Shown: positions 32,188-35,799 of the stretch, in pieces | Numbering within the stretch: the stretch's first letter is position 1 | Layout of the letters: each line of letters starts with the position of its first letter | Assembly (NCBI GenBank): GCA_007244375.1 | Contig: SCVW01000037.1 | Span: 1 to 35,799, forward strand | Reading direction: 5' to 3' | Length of the DNA stretch: 35,799 nt | Source of the DNA: Smithella sp. | Lineage (GTDB): Bacteria > Desulfobacterota > Syntrophia > Syntrophales > Smithellaceae | The notes under the pieces: generated by a model | What the model saw: only the letters and a program-made list of their open reading frames with translations | Database searches by the model: none | What the model was told of the DNA's origin: nothing | Made by a program: the position numbers and the translations under genes

Positions 32188-34158
32188 TTACTGCCTGTTC
32201 TTGACGATGTCGTCAACAACGCTGGGATCTGCCAATGTGCTGGTGTCACCCAGATTGCCAAGATCGTTGGCGGCGACTTTCTTCAAAATTCTTCTCATGA
32301 TCTTACCGCTTCTGGTCTTGGGAAGAGCGTCCGCCCACTGAATCTTATCAGGTGTCGCAATCGGTCCGATGACTGTGCGGACATGAGCAATCAATTCCTT
32401 CTTCAGAGCGTCGGATTTCTCCTGGCCTGTCTTCAGTGTAACGTAGGCGTAAATACCCTGTCCTTTAATGTCATGGGGCATACCGACAACCGCGGCTTCC
32501 GCGACAGCCTTGTGAGCAACTAGAGCGCTTTCCACTTCAGCGGTGCCCATGCGGTGACCGGAAACATTGATAACGTCGTCGATTCGGCCGGTAATCTGAT
32601 AGTAGCCATCTTTATCGCGGCGGCAGCCGTCACCGGTTACATAGTAGCCGGGGAACTGCTCGAAATAGGTTTCCTGGAATCTCTTGGGATCGCCATAAAC
32701 GCCTCTCATAATTCCGGGCCAAGGTCTCTTTATGCAAAGAGCGCCGCTGGCGATTGTATCGGTAAATTCTTTACCTTCATCGTCAACCAGAACCGGCTGT
32801 ACACCGAAGAAAGGCAGAGTGGCCATGCCGGGTTTGATTTCAATCGCGCCGGGCAGCGGTGTAATCAAAATTCCGCCGGTTTCAGTCTGCCACCAGGTGT
32901 CCACGATGGGGCATTCGCCGCGGCCGATAACATTATAGTACCAGTTCCAGGCTTCGGGGTTGATCGGTTCGCCGACCGTTCCAAGAATTCTTAATGAAGA
33001 AATGTCGCACTTCTTGACGAATTCGTCGCCTTCTTTGGCAATCGCGCGGATCGCTGTCGGAGCGGTATAGAAAATGTTGACCTTATATTTTTCAACAGTC
33101 TGCCAGAAACGGCTGTAGGTCGGATAGTTGGGAACACCTTCAAACATAACGGAGGTAGCGCCGTTGCAGAGAGGCCCGTAAACGATATAGCTGTGTCCTG
33201 TTACCCAGCCGATATCTGCGGTGCACCAGAAGATATCTTCTTCATGATAATCGAAGATCATTTTGTGCGTGTAGGATACATAGGTCAGATAACCGCCGGT
33301 GGTGTGCATAACCCCCTTGGGTTGTCCGGTGGAACCTGATGTATAAAGGATGAAGAGAGGATCTTCGGAATCCATCCATTCCGGTTCACATTTGGCGTCA
33401 ACTTTAGCCATTTCTTCATGCCACCATTTGTCTTTGCCCGCGTTCAAATCGCACTTGATTTTATCGCCGACTCTCTTGACAACAATGACTGTCTCGACAG
33501 ATGGAGATGTTTTCAATGCTTCATCAGCTGTTGCTTTTTGCGGAACGGCTTTATTGCCGCGGAAGGTGCCGTCGCAGACGACGAGTAATTTCGCACCGGA
33601 GTTAACAATTCTATCGCGCAGAGCATCAGCGCTGAAACCGCCGAAGACGATTCCATGAATGGCGCCGATGCGGGTACAGGCCAGCATGGCGATGGCAAGC
33701 TCGGGAACCATGGGCATATAAAGAACTACACGGTCGCCCTTCTTGATTCCGTTAGTTTTGAGGACATTGGCGAATTTACAGACTTCTTCGTGCAGCATTT
33801 TGTAGGTATAAGCTTTTGCTTCGCCTGGCTCGTTTCCTTCCCACTGAATAGCAACCTTGTTGGCGCGTGTTTTCAAGTTTTTATCCAGACAGTTATAAGA
33901 AACATTGAGTTTGCCACCTTCAAAGAATTTTACAAAAATGGGACCTTTTTTAATGTCAAAGTTATAATCCATAACTTTATCCCATTTTTTAAACCATTCG
34001 ACGTATTCGCCTGCAACTTCACTCCAAAAAGCTTCCGGCTCTTCAATAGATCTTTTCCACAGCTTGTCGTAAGCATCTCTGCCGCTTATCCAAGCTTTCT
34101 TTTTCGCCTTTTCCGGAATCGGATATATTTCCTTTAATTGTACCTTTGCATCCGCCAT
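32188..34158 (-). CDS. acs: Acetyl-CoA synthetase, AMP-forming
   Basis: A 656-residue enzyme of full Acs length. The P-loop is [20 protein letters not shown], the A5 motif [18 protein letters not shown], the hinge in [20 protein letters not shown] followed by [19 protein letters not shown], and the catalytic, acetylation-prone lysine in [16 protein letters not shown]. It interconverts acetate, ATP and CoA with acetyl-CoA, AMP and PPi. In Syntrophus an enzyme of this class is known to run towards acetate and ATP using pyrophosphate, so that direction is possible here; sequence alone does not show it. GGGAGGAG lies eight bases before the ATG, and an intrinsic terminator follows the gene. Confidence 0.96.
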   Translation of the reverse strand: MADAKVQLKEIYPIPEKAKKKAWISGRDAYDKLWKRSIEEPEAFWSEVAGEYVEWFKKWDKVMDYNFDIKKGPIFVKFFEGGKLNVSYNCLDKNLKTRANKVAIQWEGNEPGEAKAYTYKMLHEEVCKFANVLKTNGIKKGDRVVLYMPMVPELAIAMLACTRIGAIHGIVFGGFSADALRDRIVNSGAKLLVVCDGTFRGNKAVPQKATADEALKTSPSVETVIVVKRVGDKIKCDLNAGKDKWWHEEMAKVDAKCEPEWMDSEDPLFILYTSGSTGQPKGVMHTTGGYLTYVSYTHKMIFDYHEEDIFWCTADIGWVTGHSYIVYGPLCNGATSVMFEGVPNYPTYSRFWQTVEKYKVNIFYTAPTAIRAIAKEGDEFVKKCDISSLRILGTVGEPINPEAWNWYYNVIGRGECPIVDTWWQTETGGILITPLPGAIEIKPGMATLPFFGVQPVLVDDEGKEFTDTIASGALCIKRPWPGIMRGVYGDPKRFQETYFEQFPGYYVTGDGCRRDKDGYYQITGRIDDVINVSGHRMGTAEVESALVAHKAVAEAAVVGMPHDIKGQGIYAYVTLKTGQEKSDALKKELIAHVRTVIGPIATPDKIQWADALPKTRSGKIMRRILKKVAANDLGNLGDTSTLADPSVVDDIVKNRQ

Positions 34159-34550
34159 CTTAAATACTCCTCCCTAATTTTTTTTATGATTTTAAACGTC
34201 TTAATTAACGCCTTGATGCTGGCAACGCAATTACTCTAACTACTTAATGTTGTATGACATTTTATGAACAGAGGTCATAATTTGACTGCAAGTCATACCA
34301 GCCTTGCGCCTTCCCTACCCTAAGATCGCTTTGATGTCAAGAAATATTTAAGAGTAAAAAACGCTATTTCAAACGGCAAAATAAAATTACCCGTGACGGA
34401 AAGAAAACCCGACGATTTGCCTAACTAGTGTAGCGCGTCAGAAATAAGCTTGCCATATCGACCAAAGGCGAAAGCCCGGCAGGGAACTCCGGCGCATGAG
34501 ACTGTGTCGCAATTGCATGTATTGATTGTACGGATGTGTTAATTCTGCCC

Positions 34551-34608
34551 GTAGGGCGCGTTTCCCAAATGCGCCGCTTTTTCGGACTGTTCGGGGAACC
34601 ATCCCTAC
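34551..34608 (-). repeat. 58-bp palindromic repeat bounded by GTAGGG/CCCTAC, copy 2
   Basis: Nearly the reverse complement of 21878-21934, with a few substitutions and a one-base length difference. The palindromic pair GGACTGTTC/GAACAATCC-like stem is slightly degraded here, while the GCGC-containing stem is kept. It lies inside the interrupted element 34425-34843. Confidence 0.75.
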
Positions 34609-34612
34609 AATA

Positions 34613-34660
34613 TCCACCTCCGTCCCGATTGCATCGGGACACCTCCGCCAGCGGAGGACA
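34613..34660 (-). repeat. REP-like double-hairpin repeat, copy 3
   Basis: The best-preserved copy. On the minus strand it has the palindrome CCTCCGCTGGCGGAGG followed by GTCCCGATGCAATCGGGAC, a perfect eight-base-pair stem with a GCA loop, then GGAGGTGGA. It is adjacent to the 58-bp repeat and inside the element 34425-34843. Confidence 0.8.
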
Positions 34661-34912
34661 TTAAATGATTATATTTATTATTACGATACAGTCTCGCATG
34701 TCTGGGTATGCCCGGAGAGATATTTGTTTTAACGTCCATACTGATTAGATTTCTCGCGGAGTGTAATCCCGCGTACCTGAAATGCTCCGAGCAAGTTGCG
34801 GGACTTCGAAATGGGTGTAAAGAAGCGTTAGACGCACTACACTCCTGTAGTTAAAGAAATAGATATTGCTGAAATATTTAGCAATTACATTTAGAAATTA
34901 CCTAAAATTATA

Positions 34913-34942
34913 TTGACAATTACTATTGTCTCATGTTATTAA
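34913..34942 (+). promoter_or_regulatory. Probable sigma-70-type promoter of the porin-like gene
   Basis: TTGACA at 34913-34918 is a perfect -35 hexamer. TATTAA at 34937-34942, 18 bases downstream, is a moderate -10. Transcription would begin near 34950 and leave a leader of about 110 bases, which contains a small TTTCC/GGAAA hairpin (about 35010-35030) but no riboswitch that I recognise. Confidence 0.5.
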
Positions 34943-35060
34943 AAACAAATTTTTCTGCCCCAAGAAGTGCAGAATATTTCATGTAGTTGGAGTTGCTTCT
35001 GAGGAAATGCCCGTTTCCCCGAAGCGGAAATTTGAGTCTTTTCTAATTAAGGAGGAAAGA

Positions 35061-35799
35061 ATGAAGAAATTTTGGTTAGTTTTGTTGTCACTGGGGTTGA
35101 TCATGGCCTTCAGTGTATCAGCCCTCGCGGTTGATGTTAAAGTAGGCGCCGATTATTATGTCGGCGGTTTGTATTTAAATAAAACCGGCGTAGAGTCTGG
35201 CGCATGGGGTGAAAGCTGGCATTATCCCAGCACAGCCTTCTTTTATCAGAGACTGCGCGTAGGAACAGATTTTGTTGTATCCCCTTCCCTGAAACTGGTA
35301 ACCCGTTTTGATGCTATGGAAAGAATCTGGGGCGGTGCCAGGTCCAATGTCTGGCAGGTCAATCAGTCAGATTATTTCAGCACCTCTGCCGGAACAAGGG
35401 CGGAAAACGAAAACATCGCGGTTGATATAGTTTACATCGACTACACTTCTCCTATCGGTCTGTTCCTGGTCGGTTACATGCCTGACTACACATGGGGAAC
35501 AGTTTTCGGCAACAGAGCAAATGGACCAACTCAGGGTCAGATTAAATATGTAGCTGCTGCGGGACCGGTCAAAGTTATTCTCTGTTACGCGAAGGAAGAA
35601 GACAACAGTTGGAGCGCTGTCAGCACCAACTCCTGGAGTTGGATTAACAATCTCAATGCCACCAGAACCGACAGAGACTATGACTCTTACAGATTGGGTG
35701 TCATTTATGACATCAAAACCTCTAAAGTCAAGGGTGAAACCGGTGCTTTGTTGCTCTACAACCGTGACGCCAGCAACAGAGGTATGGCAAGCGGTCCTT
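35061..35799 (+). CDS. Porin-like outer-membrane beta-barrel protein (truncated by window edge)
   Basis: The first 246 residues of a secreted protein. The signal peptide is MKKFWLVLLSLGLIMAFSVS followed by ALA, with cleavage expected after Ala23. The mature part consists of alternating short amphipathic strands rich in Tyr, Trp and Gly (for example VDVKVGADYYVGGLYL, FFYQRLRVGTDFVVSPSLKL, VDIVYIDYTSPIGLFLVGYM), as in outer-membrane porins of Deltaproteobacteria. It contains no long hydrophobic helix after the signal. AAGGAGGAAAG before the ATG is a strong ribosome binding site. Passive uptake of small solutes such as organic acids would fit the neighbouring acs but is inference. The C-terminus, including the final aromatic residue, is outside the window. 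Confidence 0.8.
   Translation, partial: MKKFWLVLLSLGLIMAFSVSALAVDVKVGADYYVGGLYLNKTGVESGAWGESWHYPSTAFFYQRLRVGTDFVVSPSLKLVTRFDAMERIWGGARSNVWQVNQSDYFSTSAGTRAENENIAVDIVYIDYTSPIGLFLVGYMPDYTWGTVFGNRANGPTQGQIKYVAAAGPVKVILCYAKEEDNSWSAVSTNSWSWINNLNATRTDRDYDSYRLGVIYDIKTSKVKGETGALLLYNRDASNRGMASGP

Larger units (their letters stand above)
34425..34843. mobile_element. MITE-like element, interrupted by other repeats
   Basis: The left end CTAGTGTAGCGCGTCAGAAA and the right end, read inward as AGTGTAGTGCGTCTAA, form terminal inverted repeats. The element is related to 24079-24211: both share CTTGYCATATCGACCAA behind one end, and GATTTCTCGC and TTCGAAATG before the other. Between these conserved modules this copy carries about 250 extra bases, including the repeats at 34551-34608 and 34613-34660, and a further insertion of about 40 bases near the right end. 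The right end lacks the flanking TA. No transposase is encoded. Confidence 0.6.
34159..35060. other. Long intergenic region with nested repeats and the porin promoter
   Basis: About 900 bases between the divergent acs and porin-like genes with no credible coding sequence. From right of acs: about 260 bases in which nothing definite was seen (the acs promoter should be here; a TTGACA on the minus strand at 34335-34340 has only a poor -10 partner), the inverted-repeat element 34425-34843 with two other repeats inside, then the AT-rich promoter region of the porin-like gene. Confidence 0.6.

Noticed and set aside
34260-34345. A sigma-54-type (GG/GC) or sigma-70 promoter for acs on the minus strand
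   Set aside because: The GG to GC spacing is two bases too short for sigma-54, and the TTGACA at 34335-34340 has no convincing -10 partner at 16-18 bases.
34741-34845. GC-rich hairpins that resemble a tRNA or small RNA at first sight
   Set aside because: No cloverleaf, T-loop sequence or CCA end could be built; the sequence is explained as the right part of the interrupted inverted-repeat element.
34960-35050. Leader of the porin-like gene as a possible c-di-GMP or other riboswitch
   Set aside because: The small TTTCC/GGAAA hairpin is present, but none of the conserved bases of GEMM or other riboswitch classes known to me were found.

Overview
The window looks like a chromosomal segment of a Gram-negative anaerobe that oxidises fatty acids, most like the Syntrophus/Smithella group (Syntrophia, Desulfobacterota). 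That is inference. It rests on a fused cytochrome b/Fe-S ETF:quinone oxidoreductase next to etfBA, an AMP-forming acetyl-CoA synthetase, an acyl-CoA ligase, a crotonase and a thiolase, together with outer-membrane (porin-like) and lipopolysaccharide-type genes. No rRNA, tRNA or CRISPR array was seen.

Bases 1-572 are the end of an IS3-family insertion sequence. From about 800 to 19240 lies an AT-rich surface-glycan locus with genes on both strands: a Wzz-like chain-length protein, a DUF218 protein, four family-2 glycosyltransferases, one GT4 glycosyltransferase, a GT-C membrane transferase, a putative GT-A-like protein, three SAM-methyltransferase-like proteins, and two membrane-anchored SGNH proteins. 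One of the SGNH genes closes a compact cassette: carbamoyltransferase, SxtJ-like membrane protein, a 52-residue DUF5989 protein, SGNH hydrolase. The housekeeping gene folD sits inside the locus between two zinc-ribbon methyltransferases.

From 19276 to 23687 come a thiolase with an N-terminal insertion, a nucleotide-sugar epimerase on the other strand, and a cofactor-independent phosphoglycerate mutase with a TTG start. They are followed by a 50-residue membrane protein of unknown function flanked by related repeats. From 34158 down to 24242, all on the minus strand, is a fatty-acid oxidation and energy block: acs, etfB, etfA, the ETF:quinone oxidoreductase (EMO type), acyl-CoA ligase, crotonase, and an MBL-fold hydrolase. 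Intrinsic terminators follow acs, the oxidoreductase and the ligase, so these genes are probably separate transcription units rather than one operon. The probable flow is acyl-CoA activation, beta-oxidation, transfer of electrons through ETF to the membrane oxidoreductase and quinone, and interconversion of acetyl-CoA and acetate by Acs. The window ends in a truncated porin-like gene with its own promoter.

The least expected content is a set of small dispersed repeats: a double-hairpin REP-like element in three copies with covarying stems, one of which supplies and may mask the ribosome binding site of the MBL-fold gene; two related terminal-inverted-repeat elements (MITE-like, CTAG target) of which one is interrupted by other repeats; and a 57-58 bp palindromic repeat present in opposite orientations. 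The carbamoyltransferase/SxtJ/DUF5989/SGNH cassette is the best candidate for a poorly described biochemical system.
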